Notes: generated by a model from the letters alone, not told the origin. A stretch of DNA of 64,000 nucleotides from Mycobacterium mantenii (GCF_010731775.1 NZ_AP022590.1:1984001-2048000); one strand, 5' to 3'. Numbered from the stretch's first letter, positions 53,336 to 62,397 are shown. Numbers and translations are program-made.

Positions 53336-53662
53336 GTGGCCTACGTGATCGCCGAGCCCTGTGTCGACATCAAAGACAAGGCGTGCATCGAGGAATGCCC
53401 TGTCGACTGCATCTACGAGGGCGCCCGGATGCTCTACATCCACCCCGACGAGTGCGTCGACTGCGGCGCCTGCGAGCCGGTATGCCCGGTCGAGTCCATC
53501 TACTACGAAGACGATCTGCCCGACGAGCACAGCCAATACTTGCAGATCAACGCCGATTTCTTCACCGAACTGGGGTCGCCCGGTGGCGCGTCGAAGGTCG
53601 GGCTGACCGAGAACGACCCCGCCCGGGTGAAAGAGCTGGAGAGCAGAGCAGAGGCGTCCTAG
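53336..53662 (+). CDS. fdxC: 7Fe ferredoxin (FdxC type)
   Basis: 108-aa ferredoxin almost identical in motifs to mycobacterial FdxC: CVDIKDKACIEECPVDCIYEG for the [3Fe-4S]/[4Fe-4S] first half and CVDCGACEPVCPVE for the second cluster. GTG at 53336 is the family N-terminus (AYVIAEPC), with AAGGAAGGA upstream. As a low-potential electron carrier close to nirA it is a plausible donor for sulfite reduction, and could also serve P450s. Confidence 0.92.
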   Translation: MAYVIAEPCVDIKDKACIEECPVDCIYEGARMLYIHPDECVDCGACEPVCPVESIYYEDDLPDEHSQYLQINADFFTELGSPGGASKVGLTENDPARVKELESRAEAS

Positions 53663-53674
53663 CCTCCCGGGTCG

Positions 53675-54031
53675 CTAGTCGAACCCGGAGAGCCCGAACG
53701 TATCGCTTGGCCGTCGTCCCGACAGCTTCTGCACCACCCACTGGTTCATCGAAACCCCTTGCTCGGCCGCCTCTATGGCGAGGCGGCTGTGCAGCTCCGG
53801 GGATGTCCTGACGACGAGCGTGCCGCTGTAGTTGCGGTCGGCCATTGGGGTCGGGGGTGTTTCGCCGGTGTTTAGCATGATTTCGACGTGCCGGTCGACG
53901 GCCGTCTCGATTGCCTCGACGGCCTCTTGTGCCGTCGGCGCTTCTCGCCGCATGAACGGCAATTCGAGGCAGGAGCCGACGTATTGGCCGTGGTACGGCG
54001 ACCACGCGGCGCGGTACGTGTAGTGGTTCAC
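53675..54031 (-). CDS. HicB-family antitoxin-like protein (orphan)
   Basis: 118-aa protein: an N-terminal degraded-RNase-H HicB domain (YRAAWSPYHGQYVGSCLELP, AVEAIETAVDRHVEIML) and a C-terminal ribbon-helix-helix (SGTLVVRTSPELHSRLAIEAAEQGVSMNQWVVQKL). No HicA-like toxin ORF lies on either side, so it is an orphan or a stand-alone regulator. Confidence 0.78.
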   Translation of the reverse strand: MNHYTYRAAWSPYHGQYVGSCLELPFMRREAPTAQEAVEAIETAVDRHVEIMLNTGETPPTPMADRNYSGTLVVRTSPELHSRLAIEAAEQGVSMNQWVVQKLSGRRPSDTFGLSGFD

Positions 54032-54101
54032 GCCGGGTTGATAGCACGGGCGCTAGCGGTTTCGCGAGTCACTTATCCCCAGGGAGAGGCGCGCCGGGAC
54101 T

Positions 54102-54187
54102 GACGACGGGGCGGCGGCCGGGTTCGGCGCTACCCCACCGCCGGGGCCGACGACGGTGCGGCGGCCGGGCCGGCGCGGCCCCACCGC
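54102..54187. repeat. Imperfect tandem repeat of about 40 nt, two copies
   Basis: Copies at 54102-54141 and 54149-54187 both begin GACGACGG, continue GCGGCGGCCGGG and end CCCCACCGC. They lie between the HicB-like gene and lipM. Function unknown; very GC-rich and could fold. Confidence 0.6.
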
Positions 54188-54290
54188 GCCGCACCCCACA
54201 CCTCTCCGGACCCATGTGGCCAATCCCAAATCACCTAGCGCATGCGCTATCGGATCTCAGAGTCATCTACCCGTTTCGTAAGGTGAGGCA

Positions 54291-55583
54291 ATGCGGAGAG
54301 CTCGAATCAGCCACATCATCCGGCAAATAGGGTCATTGGTGGTCACCGCGGTGACCGCGGCGTCCACCCTCAACGGCTACCGGCCGCTGGCACGCCGCGG
54401 ATTCCCGTCGCTGTACTCCTGGATGTTCGGGCTCGTCGTCACCGAATTGCCGTTGCAGACGCTGGTGACCCAGCTCGGCGGACTGGCGTTGACGGCCCGT
54501 CGCCTCAACCGGCCCGTGCGGATAGTCGCGTGGATTGTCGCGGGCATCTCGGCCGCGGGCCTGCTGAATTTCAGCCGCGCCGGACATCGGGCCACCGTGC
54601 CACTGAACGAGGCGTTGGACAGCGGATTGGGAGCCGACCGGCTCACCGACTCGGCGAGCCTGTGGCGCCGGCCGACCGGCAGCGGCACCGCCAAGACCCC
54701 TGGGCTGCTGCGGATGCTGCGCATCTACCGCGACTACGCCCACGACTCCAACATCAGCTACGGCGAATTCGGCAGCGCAAACCACCTGGACATCTGGCGA
54801 CGCCCCGACCTCGACCCGAGCGGCAAGGCGCCGGTCCTCTTCCAGATCCCCGGTGGCGCCTGGACAACGGGAAACAAACGCGGACAGGCTCATCCGTTGA
54901 TGAGCCACCTCGCCGAGCTGGGCTGGATCTGCGTGGCGGTCAACTACCGGCACAGCCCACGCAACACCTGGCCCGACCACATCGTCGACGTCAAGCGCGC
55001 CCTCGCCTGGGTCAAGGAACACATCGCCGAATACGGCGGCGACCCCGAGTTCATCGCCATCACTGGGGGTTCGGCCGGCGGCCACCTGTCGGCCCTGGCC
55101 GCGCTGACGCCCAATGACCCGCAGTTCCAGCCGGGGTTCGAGGACGTCGACACCCGGGTACAGGCGGCGGTGCCGTTCTACGGCATCTACGACTTCACCC
55201 AATTCGACGAGACGCTGCATCCGACGATGCCGGGGCTGCTGGTCAAGTCGATCATCAAGCAAAAGCCCTCGACACACCTGCAGATATTCGAGGCCGCGTC
55301 ACCGGTCAACCATGTCCACTCCGACGCTCCCCCGTTCTTCGTCCTGCACGGCCGCAACGACTCGCTGGCCTACGTCGAGCAAGCGCGCGCGTTCGTCGAG
55401 CAACTCCGGCAGAAGAGCAACCAGCCGGTGTTGTATGCCGAATTACCGTTCACCCAACACGCTTTCGACATCTTCGGCTCCGCTCGAGCCGGGCATACCG
55501 CGGTGGCCGTCGCGCAATTCCTCGCCGAAATTTACGCGGCGCACCTGCGGGCCGACGTCGTCGCAACCCCCGAAGTCTCGTAG
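54291..55583 (+). CDS. lipM: Membrane-associated carboxylesterase LipM
   Basis: 430-aa alpha/beta hydrolase of the hormone-sensitive-lipase-like group, matching LipM (Rv2284) through IRQIGSLVVTAVTA, FQIPGGAWTTGNKRGQAHPLMSHL and NYRHSPRNTWPDH. Nucleophile elbow GGSAGGH, oxyanion GGAW, later FFVLHGRNDS (Asp) and TQHAFD (His). Two or three hydrophobic helices at residues 1-110 place it in the membrane. Esterase substrate unknown. Convergent with the small gene at 55588. Confidence 0.85.
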   Translation: MRRARISHIIRQIGSLVVTAVTAASTLNGYRPLARRGFPSLYSWMFGLVVTELPLQTLVTQLGGLALTARRLNRPVRIVAWIVAGISAAGLLNFSRAGHRATVPLNEALDSGLGADRLTDSASLWRRPTGSGTAKTPGLLRMLRIYRDYAHDSNISYGEFGSANHLDIWRRPDLDPSGKAPVLFQIPGGAWTTGNKRGQAHPLMSHLAELGWICVAVNYRHSPRNTWPDHIVDVKRALAWVKEHIAEYGGDPEFIAITGGSAGGHLSALAALTPNDPQFQPGFEDVDTRVQAAVPFYGIYDFTQFDETLHPTMPGLLVKSIIKQKPSTHLQIFEAASPVNHVHSDAPPFFVLHGRNDSLAYVEQARAFVEQLRQKSNQPVLYAELPFTQHAFDIFGSARAGHTAVAVAQFLAEIYAAHLRADVVATPEVS

Positions 55584-55587
55584 CAAG

Positions 55588-55892
55588 CTAGGACTTCGGA
55601 CGCACGCCGGCGGCGCGGTAAACGAACATCGGGTCCACCGGAAAGCGCAGCGTCGTAGCGGGTAGGGCTTTCAGCACCTCGTCGGAATTGTCTTCTTGTA
55701 GTTGAGCCTCATCGAGCCGCTCAAGGCGGGGTCGACTCCATGAAGGTCGATGTCAATGCGGACGCCCTTGTTGGCGATGGTGTCCCGGCCCGGCCCGTCG
55801 TCGGTGTCCCAGCGGCAGTCGATGGACCGCAGGTTGGCGTCGCCGCGCGCGGGCAAGGTGGCGACGATCCGGGCGGCGCTGAATCCGAACAC
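55588..55892 (-). pseudogene. Small hypothetical gene with one-base frameshift
   Basis: From GTG 55892 one frame reads VFGFSAARIVATLPARGDANLRS... to HGVDP, and from 55728 the next frame reads RLERLDEAQLQEDNSDEV...FPVDPMFVYRAAGVRPKS to a stop at 55588. Adding one C/G to the run at 55728-55731 joins them into a 101-aa protein without other change. As read, the first frame ends at 55671. No family recognised. It follows the chagasin-like lipoprotein gene by about 38 nt. Confidence 0.5.
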
Positions 55893-55930
55893 GCCCAGAC
55901 CGTAGCCCGACGACTGACCGGCCCGCAGCC

Positions 55931-56368
55931 TTATCGCACCGTGACGGTCAGCGTGTAGGTGCAGGCCGGTTTGGCGTCCTTGGACACGAAGCTGGTGTAC
56001 AGCGTGCTGATCGTCGTGGTCCCCGGCTTCAGGGCAGCGAACGTCCATTCCTCTTTGCCCGGCGCGCCCAACGCGTCGGACGTCGGCTGGACGAACTCGT
56101 GATTGAGCTGCTTGATGACCGAGGAATCGCCGATCTTGGTGTCGGGATTCCACCGGTAGGGAGTGGTGTAGTTCGACCCCAACTCCACGACCAGGGTGTT
56201 GCCGACGGCGAGGGTGATGTTCTGCGTGATCTCGCTCTGCGTCAGCACATCGGTCATGGGCACCTGGAGCGTTTTGGTCGACGGCGGGTTCCTGGACGCG
56301 AAGTGACAGCCCACCACTGTCGACAACAAGAGCACGGCGACTGTCACCAGCAGCCTGACCTTCACCAC
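55931..56368 (-). CDS. Lipoprotein with chagasin-type (I42) protease-inhibitor fold
   Basis: 145-aa lipoprotein: hydrophobic signal with lipobox VVGC at about residue 21. The mature part shows chagasin-family loops: NTLVVELGSNYTTPYRW in place of NPTTGYxW, then GAPGKEEWTFAALKPGTTTI. Chagasins inhibit papain-like cysteine proteases; whether this one does is unknown. Surface-anchored. Confidence 0.75.
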   Translation of the reverse strand: MVKVRLLVTVAVLLLSTVVGCHFASRNPPSTKTLQVPMTDVLTQSEITQNITLAVGNTLVVELGSNYTTPYRWNPDTKIGDSSVIKQLNHEFVQPTSDALGAPGKEEWTFAALKPGTTTISTLYTSFVSKDAKPACTYTLTVTVR

Positions 56369-56463
56369 ATCCCCCTTCGATTCCGCTCCGGAGCCTAATA
56401 GGTTCTCAACCCAGACCGAAGATAGGCGACGACGCCGACCGTCGCGTCCGGCAGGATGGGCTG

Positions 56464-58071
56464 GTGTTTGGCCTCGTACTGATCGTTGCCCTGGTGTCCA
56501 CCGTCATCGTGGGGACGGTCATCGGGCGGCGCTATCGCGTGGGTCCCCCGGTGTTGCTCATCTTGCTGGGCGTCCTGCTGGGCCTGGTGCCCCACTTCGG
56601 TCAGATACACGTCAACGGCGAGGTCGTGTTGCTGCTGTTCCTCCCCGCGATCCTGTACTGGGAGGGACTGAATACCAGCTTCCGCGAGATCCGGGCCAAC
56701 GCCCGCATCATCGTGTTCCTCAGCGTCGTCCTGGTGATCGCCACCGCGGTGGCGGTGTCGTGGACGGCGCGGGCGCTGGGCATGGATCCGCACGCGGCCG
56801 GCGTCCTGGGTGCGGTGCTGTCGCCCACTGACGCGGCCGCGGTGGCCGGTCTGGCGAAGAAGCTGCCGCGCCGATCGCTGACCGTGCTCAAGGCCGAGAG
56901 TCTGATCAACGACGGCACCGCCCTGGTCTTGTTCGCCGTCAGCGTCCACGTCGCGATCGGTGGGGCCGCGATCAGCCCGCCCGAGGTGACGGCCCGGTTC
57001 GTCGGCTCCTACCTCGGCGGTATCGCCGCCGGGCTGCTGGTCGGCGGGGCGGTGACGCTGCTGCGCAAGCGACTCGACGCGCCCCAAGAGGAGGGGGCCC
57101 TGAGCCTGGTGACGCCGTTCGCGGCGTTCCTGCTGGCTCAGTCGATGGAGTGCAGCGGAGTGGTCGCGGTGATGGTGTCGGCCCTGGTCCTCGCCTACGC
57201 CGGCCCCGTGGTGATTCGGGCCCGGTCCCGGCTGCAGTCCTCGGCCTTCTGGGATATCGCAACATTCCTGCTCAACGGCTCGCTGTGGGTGTTCGTCGGT
57301 GTGCAGATCCCGGCTGCGCTGCGCGGGATTGCGGGTGTCGACGGCGGCATTCGCCACGCCCTGTTCGTCGCGCTGGTGGTCACCGGCGTGGTGATCGTGT
57401 CGCGCATTTTCTGGGGCGAGATCACCACGCTGCTGATCCGGCTGATCGACCGCCGCCAAGTGCAACGCGAACGTCGGGTCAACTGGCGCCAGCGCTTCGT
57501 CACGGTGTGGGCCGGATTCCGTGGCGCGGTATCGCTTGCCGCGGCCGTCGCCGTGCCCGTGACGACGCTGAGCGGCGCGCCGTTTCCGGACCGCAGCCTG
57601 CTGATCTTCATCGTGGTTGTCGTCATCCTGGTGACCGTCTTGGTGCAGGGCAGCACGCTGCCCGCCGTGGTCCGGTGGGCGCAGATGCCCGAGGACGTCG
57701 CCCACGCCGAGGAACTGCAATTGGCTCGGTGCCGCGGAACGCAAGCCGCCCTCGCCGCGCTGCCGACAGTGGCCGACGAGGTCGGCATCAGCGACGAGCT
57801 GAGGCGCCGGCTGCAAAAGGAATACGAGGAGAAGGCCGCGCTGGTACTGGCCACCGAGGACGGTTCGCCCGACACCCGCATCCTCAAGGGCCGCGAGAAG
57901 GTCCGGCGGGTCCGCCTGGGCGTGCTCGAACACAAGCGCCGGGAAATCACCTCGCTGCGCAACCAGAACCTCATCGACGACATCGTGTTGCGCGAGTTGC
58001 AGAACGAGATGGACCTCGAGGAAGTGCAACTCCTGGCCGCCGCGGTCGACGACGGCGACGAGGACGAATAG
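56464..58071 (+). CDS. yjcE: CPA1-family Na+/H+ antiporter (YjcE/Rv2287-like)
   Basis: 535-aa transporter with 11-12 hydrophobic helices and a cytoplasmic charged tail of about 130 aa. The ion-site motifs are SPTDAAAVAGLAKKLP and ESLINDGTALVLF (Asn-Asp pair), with WAGFRGAVSLAAA near the end of the membrane part. Exchanges protons for Na+ or other cations across the membrane. GTG at 56464 gives the conserved N-terminus FGLVLIVAL. Convincing match to Rv2287. Confidence 0.88.
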   Translation: MFGLVLIVALVSTVIVGTVIGRRYRVGPPVLLILLGVLLGLVPHFGQIHVNGEVVLLLFLPAILYWEGLNTSFREIRANARIIVFLSVVLVIATAVAVSWTARALGMDPHAAGVLGAVLSPTDAAAVAGLAKKLPRRSLTVLKAESLINDGTALVLFAVSVHVAIGGAAISPPEVTARFVGSYLGGIAAGLLVGGAVTLLRKRLDAPQEEGALSLVTPFAAFLLAQSMECSGVVAVMVSALVLAYAGPVVIRARSRLQSSAFWDIATFLLNGSLWVFVGVQIPAALRGIAGVDGGIRHALFVALVVTGVVIVSRIFWGEITTLLIRLIDRRQVQRERRVNWRQRFVTVWAGFRGAVSLAAAVAVPVTTLSGAPFPDRSLLIFIVVVVILVTVLVQGSTLPAVVRWAQMPEDVAHAEELQLARCRGTQAALAALPTVADEVGISDELRRRLQKEYEEKAALVLATEDGSPDTRILKGREKVRRVRLGVLEHKRREITSLRNQNLIDDIVLRELQNEMDLEEVQLLAAAVDDGDEDE

Positions 58072-58104
58072 GGCCCGTCGGTGGCCGACCGTACAGTCGG
58101 CCCC

Positions 58105-59283
58105 ATGCTGCACACCGTCGCGATCCGCGGGTATCGCTCGCTGCGCGAGGTCATCCTGCCCCTGGCTCGTCTGTCGGTGATCACCGGCGCCAACGGCGCC
58201 GGCAAGTCCTCGCTGTATCGCGCGCTGCGCCTGCTGGCCGACTGCGGCCGCGGCGAGGTGATCGGTTCGCTGGCCCGCGAGGGCGGGCTGCAGTCGGTGC
58301 TGTGGGCCGGTCCCGAGCAACCGGCCGGCGCGCGACGCTCCGGCAAGACCGAGGGCACGGTGCGCACCAGGCCCGTGTCACTCGAATTGGGCTTCGCTGC
58401 AGATGATTTCGGCTATCTGGTGGATCTGGGCATTCCGCAGTCTGCCGGGAAGTCGGTGTTCGCCCGCGACCCGGAGATCAAGCGGGAAGTGTTATTCGCC
58501 GGCCCCGTGCTGCGGCCCAGCACGACGCTGGTGCGCCGGTCCCGTGTGTTCGCCGAGGCCTGCGCGGACTTCGGCAGCGGTTTCGATGAGTTGTCCCGGG
58601 CCCTGCCGTCGTACCACAGCGTGCTCGCCGAATACGCCCACCCGCACGCGCTACCCGAGCTTGCGGCCGTACGAGAACGGTTGCGCGGCTGGCGGTTCTA
58701 CGACGGCTTCCGTGTCGACGCGGGGGCTCCGGCGCGGCACCCGCAGGTGGGAACCCGCACCCCGGTGCTCTCCGACGACGGCAGCGACCTGGCGGCCGCG
58801 ATCCAGACGATCCTCGAGTCGGGGTTCGACGACCTGGACCGGGCCGTCGCGGAGGCCTTCGACGGCGCCACCGTCACGGTGGCCATCCACGACGGGCTGT
58901 TCGACCTCCAACTGCGACAGCGCGGCATGCTGCGCGTATTGCGCGCAGCCGAATTATCCGATGGCACACTGCGTTTCCTGCTGTGGGCCGCCGCGCTGTT
59001 GAGCCCGCAGCCGCCGTCGCTGATGGTGCTCAACGAACCGGAAACTTCGCTGCACCCCGACCTGGTGGCGCCGCTGGCGTCGCTGATCCGCACCACCGCG
59101 GCCAAGACTCAGGTCGTGGTGGTCACCCATTCCCGGTCGCTGCTGGAATTCCTGGACACCACGCCGGTCTGCGAGGGCTCCGACGGGGCCGTCGAGATCG
59201 AGCTCTACAAAGACTGGGGCGAAACGCGCATCAGCGGCCAGGCCCTGATCACGACGCCCCGGTGGGATTGGGGCACACGCTAG
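58105..59283 (+). CDS. RecF/OLD-like AAA (ABC-type) ATPase
   Basis: 392-aa ATPase with Walker A GANGAGKSSL, a signature-like LSDGTLRFL, Walker B LMVLNEPETSLHP and switch His in VVVTHSRSLLEF. The short RecF-like arrangement, without TOPRIM nuclease domain, resembles the DUF2813-type stand-alone ATPases. Role unknown; DNA-related or defence functions are known for relatives. ATG at 58105 starts strand 1; GTG at 58081 is an alternative only 9 nt after yjcE. Confidence 0.78.
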   Translation: MLHTVAIRGYRSLREVILPLARLSVITGANGAGKSSLYRALRLLADCGRGEVIGSLAREGGLQSVLWAGPEQPAGARRSGKTEGTVRTRPVSLELGFAADDFGYLVDLGIPQSAGKSVFARDPEIKREVLFAGPVLRPSTTLVRRSRVFAEACADFGSGFDELSRALPSYHSVLAEYAHPHALPELAAVRERLRGWRFYDGFRVDAGAPARHPQVGTRTPVLSDDGSDLAAAIQTILESGFDDLDRAVAEAFDGATVTVAIHDGLFDLQLRQRGMLRVLRAAELSDGTLRFLLWAAALLSPQPPSLMVLNEPETSLHPDLVAPLASLIRTTAAKTQVVVVTHSRSLLEFLDTTPVCEGSDGAVEIELYKDWGETRISGQALITTPRWDWGTR

Positions 59284-59310
59284 GCGGCGGCGCTTTGTCG
59301 CTGGCGTTCA

Positions 59311-59965
59311 GTGTGGATCCCCCGCGGCCCCGCACGTGGCGTGTCGCCGACCAGGATTCACACTCAACGACGTCAATGCACACTCCGTGAGCGCAAGAAG
59401 GCCGACACCCGGCGCGCGCTCAGCGATGCCGCCCTGAAGCTGGCGTTCGAGCGCGGCCTGGAAAACGTCACACGCGAAGACGTCGCGAACCTGGCGGGCG
59501 TCTCGCTGCGCACATTCACCAACTACTTCGGCGGCAAGTACGAGGCACTGGCCTACCGGCAGGCAGAACGCGTGGGCCGCAGTGCCGAACTGCTACGCGA
59601 GCGCCCCGCCGAGGACCGCTGTGGACGGCGCTCACCCATGCCGTGCTCGGACCCCTGGAGGCCGATTTCGGCGACGTCCACGGCGAGGAGAACCGGCTGC
59701 CCAGCCGTCAGGAACTCATCGAGGTACGAAAGCTGCTCATGCACCCGCAGGTCCGAACCTCGGTGCCGCAGAATCTATTCGACGAGACCGCGACCTGTAC
59801 CCACGATTGGTGCTGGCCGTCGTCCGCGCCGTCGGCGACGCCGCTGCCGACGCCTACGTGCGGGCCGATCCGCCGGTAGCCATCACCGAGCTGATCCGCG
59901 AGGGCTTCGCGGCCGTCAGCGCAGGATTGCCCGAACCTCCCGGGAAAGAGGCACACCATGACTGA
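59311..59965 (+). pseudogene. TetR-family regulator broken by at least two frameshifts
   Basis: The first frame carries a normal TetR HTH (FERGLENVTREDVANLAGVSLRTFTNYF). The continuation VLGPLEADFGDVHGEENRLPSRQELIEVRKLL is in a second frame entered near 59616 and the end DRDLYPRLVLAVVRAVGDAAADAYVRADPP in a third, entered near 59785; each switch fits loss of one base. The start is also unclear (GTG 59311 or a frame change near ATG 59377). It overlaps the monooxygenase remnant by 8 nt, the usual regulator-target arrangement. Confidence 0.7.
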
Positions 59966-60446
59966 CGAACGCGCCGACATCGTCTATCGCCGGCGCCGGG
60001 CCAACGGGCTGCTGCTGGCTTGCGAGCTGGCGCTGACCGGTGTCAGGCCCGCATTCGCAGGCCCAGACCGCGTTGGTCTCGCCGGGTGCGGAAGTTGCCG
60101 CGCTGCGCACGCTCGTGGGCGAGTTGTTCACCATTCCCGACGTCGCCGCGCACATGGCGAGACTGCTGGCCGGCAACGACGTTCGGTACGACGTGGGGGA
60201 TGACCATCCGCTGTCGGGGTGGCCGGTTCCCGAACTGACCCTCGATGACGGCCGACGAGTCGCCGAGCTGCTGCACGATGCGCGCCCGGTGCTACTCGAC
60301 CTCGCCGGCGGCGTCGCGGACGCGGCGCGCTGCTGATCCGGCCCGACGGCTACGTCGCGTGGGCCGCCGACGAATTCGGTTCCGCCGAAGAATCGGGCCT
60401 GCATGCGGCGCTACAGCGCTGGTTCGGGCCGCGGACCCGCCGATAG
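59958..60446 (+). pseudogene. FAD-dependent aromatic monooxygenase, only both ends left
   Basis: N-terminus: MTDERADIV then, allowing small indels, IAGAGANGLLLACELALTGVRP, the FAD-binding start of PheA/TfdB-type hydroxylases. At about 60055 it jumps to the C-terminal thioredoxin-like domain (TALVSPGAEVAALRTLVGELF ... VRYDVGDDHPLSGWPVPE), then another break near 60330 before LLIRPDGYVAWAADEFG and WFGPRTRR. Roughly 300 internal residues are absent. AGGCCC flanks the main join on both sides, compatible with deletion between short repeats. Confidence 0.7.
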
Positions 60447-60534
60447 CGCCACCGCAAGCGAAATTCACGGAGTGTTCAGGCACGCGTTGGGCCAGCATTG
60501 GTGAGTGCACACGCGCACCGCGTGTCCTCACGGT

Positions 60535-61680
60535 ATGCGCGTTGTACAGGTCGCCAATTTCTACGGCCCTCGCTCCGGCGGCCTTCGCACCGCGATCGAT
60601 CGGCTGGGCGCGGAATATTGCGCGGGCGGGCATGAGGTCTTCCTGATCGTTCCCGGCCAGCGCGCCGAGCGCGCCCAGCTTTACACCGGCGTGGTACGAA
60701 TTACCCTGCCCGCCCGGCTGATTCCCTTCACCGGCGGATACCGCGCGGTGATGCCGGGCCCGGTCAAGGCGCTCCTGCAAACGTTGCGGCCCGACGCGTT
60801 GGAGGTCTCGGACCGGCTCACCCTGCGGTCGCTGGGCCGCTGGGGCCGTGGCTACGGTGCCACGACGGTGATGATTTCCCATGAACGCCTGGATCGCCTT
60901 GTGGGCCAAGTTCTTCCGGGCCGGGCGGCGCGGAAGTTCGCCGACCTGGCCAACGCACGCACCGCCGCGAATTATGACACCGTGGTGTGCACCACCGGTT
61001 TCGCCCGCGAGGAATTCGACCGGATCGGAGCGGCCAACACCGTCACCGTCCCCCTCGGTGTGGACCTGCAGATGTTCCATCCGAGCCGCCACTCCTATCT
61101 GGTGCGCGAGCGGTGGGCCGCCCCGGCCCAGATGCTGCTGGTCCACTGCGGGCGGCTGTCGGTGGAAAAGCGTGTCGACCGCAGCATCGACGCGCTGGGC
61201 GCGCTGTGCCACGCCGGCGTCGATGCGCGGCTCGTGGTGGTGGGCGAGGGCCCGCTGCGGGCCAGGCTGGAGCGACAGGCCTCGCGGCTACCGATCGACT
61301 TCACCGGTTTCATCTCCGATCGCAACACCGTGGCGCAACTGCTGGCCTCGGCCGATGTGACGTTGGCGCCGGGACCCCACGAGACGTTCGGGCTGGCCGC
61401 GCTGGAGTCGCTGGCGTGTGGCACACCGGCCGTGGTCTCGCGCACGTCGGCGCTGACCGAGATCATCACCCCGGACAGTGGCGCGTCGGCCGACAACGAT
61501 CCGGCCGCCATCGCAAAAGCGGTCCGCGCCATCGCCAGTCTGCCCGAACGGCAACGCCGCGTCTCTGCGCGGCGTCGCGCCGAGGACTTCACCTGGCACC
61601 GCGCCGCGACCGGCATGCTGGCGTCGCTGGGGGCGCCGGCCCTCGACGAACCGCCCGCCGATTCCGAACAGACCGCCTAG
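60535..61680 (+). CDS. GT4-family glycosyltransferase
   Basis: 381-aa GT-B glycosyltransferase. N-terminal VVQVANFYGPRSGGLRTAIDRL, nucleotide-sugar domain with HCGRLSVEKRVDRSIDAL, and the retaining GT4 signature PHETFGLAALESLACGTP. Donor and acceptor unknown; relatives act on mannosylated or glycosylated lipids. ATG at 60535 is chosen as it begins the first strand; the frame is open upstream to 60505. Confidence 0.85.
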   Translation: MRVVQVANFYGPRSGGLRTAIDRLGAEYCAGGHEVFLIVPGQRAERAQLYTGVVRITLPARLIPFTGGYRAVMPGPVKALLQTLRPDALEVSDRLTLRSLGRWGRGYGATTVMISHERLDRLVGQVLPGRAARKFADLANARTAANYDTVVCTTGFAREEFDRIGAANTVTVPLGVDLQMFHPSRHSYLVRERWAAPAQMLLVHCGRLSVEKRVDRSIDALGALCHAGVDARLVVVGEGPLRARLERQASRLPIDFTGFISDRNTVAQLLASADVTLAPGPHETFGLAALESLACGTPAVVSRTSALTEIITPDSGASADNDPAAIAKAVRAIASLPERQRRVSARRRAEDFTWHRAATGMLASLGAPALDEPPADSEQTA

Positions 61681-61692
61681 CGTCCAGCTTCG

Positions 61693-62397
61693 TCAGTAGT
61701 TTCGCGGCAGCGCCGCAACCATCGCCTCGACCTGTGTGCGCGTCAGCGTGGTGACGCTCCCGTCCGGTAGGCCGAGGATGCGGTCGACGGCCAGACCGTG
61801 CAACCTGAATCGTGTTGTCAGGTAGTCGATCGAGCGTTCTCGCGCGGCCTCATCGTCCGCGCGCAGCACCTCCAGGACGGTCGAGTTCGTGCGCGCGGCG
61901 AGGCCGTAGATCATGTCGGCGACGCCTTCGGGGTCGAAGGTGTCGAAGACGCCCTCGGCGACCCCCTCGGAGATCAGGCGCGTCAACAAAGGCAACGACA
62001 ACGCCTCGTCCACAGCCACTATTCGTCCGAACAGATGGGCGTTGTCGGGACGCAGCAATGCCGCCATGGCGGCGAGCTGCTCGGGGACGCCCATCGTCAT
62101 CTTGACGTCAAACCCGGCTTTTAGCAACGCGTTCAGGCGAGCCAGCGCATTTCCGCCGCACGCGGCGACGGCATCCTCGATGACGGCGAAACCCGTGCGC
62201 GCACTGCGTTCGGCCAGCGCGGTTATCAGCGCGTCCTTTGATGGAAACCAGTGGTAGAAAGCGCCTTTGGAGACACCGGCGTCGGCGATCAGATCGTTCA
62301 GGCTGACGTTGTCATAGCCACGCCGCATAAATAATTCGGTCGCTCGATCCAGCAGTTCCGCCCGGCGGATGTCTGGATGCTTAACTACCCTCGGCAC
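61693..62397 (-). CDS. TetR/AcrR-family regulator
   Basis: 234-aa regulator: HTH YDNVSLNDLIADAGVSKGAFYHWFPSKDAL and an all-helical ligand domain. GTG at 62397 overlaps the preceding gene by 17 nt; GTG at 62418 is possible. Second gene of an operon with the membrane protein; the operator-like repeats at 62890-62925 are its likely binding sites. Confidence 0.82.
   Translation of the reverse strand: MPRVVKHPDIRRAELLDRATELFMRRGYDNVSLNDLIADAGVSKGAFYHWFPSKDALITALAERSARTGFAVIEDAVAACGGNALARLNALLKAGFDVKMTMGVPEQLAAMAALLRPDNAHLFGRIVAVDEALSLPLLTRLISEGVAEGVFDTFDPEGVADMIYGLAARTNSTVLEVLRADDEAARERSIDYLTTRFRLHGLAVDRILGLPDGSVTTLTRTQVEAMVAALPRNY

Noticed and set aside
56395..58320. 641-codon minus-strand frame over the antiporter
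   Set aside because: Gln/His/Arg-rich shadow of yjcE with no hydrophobic core or domain.
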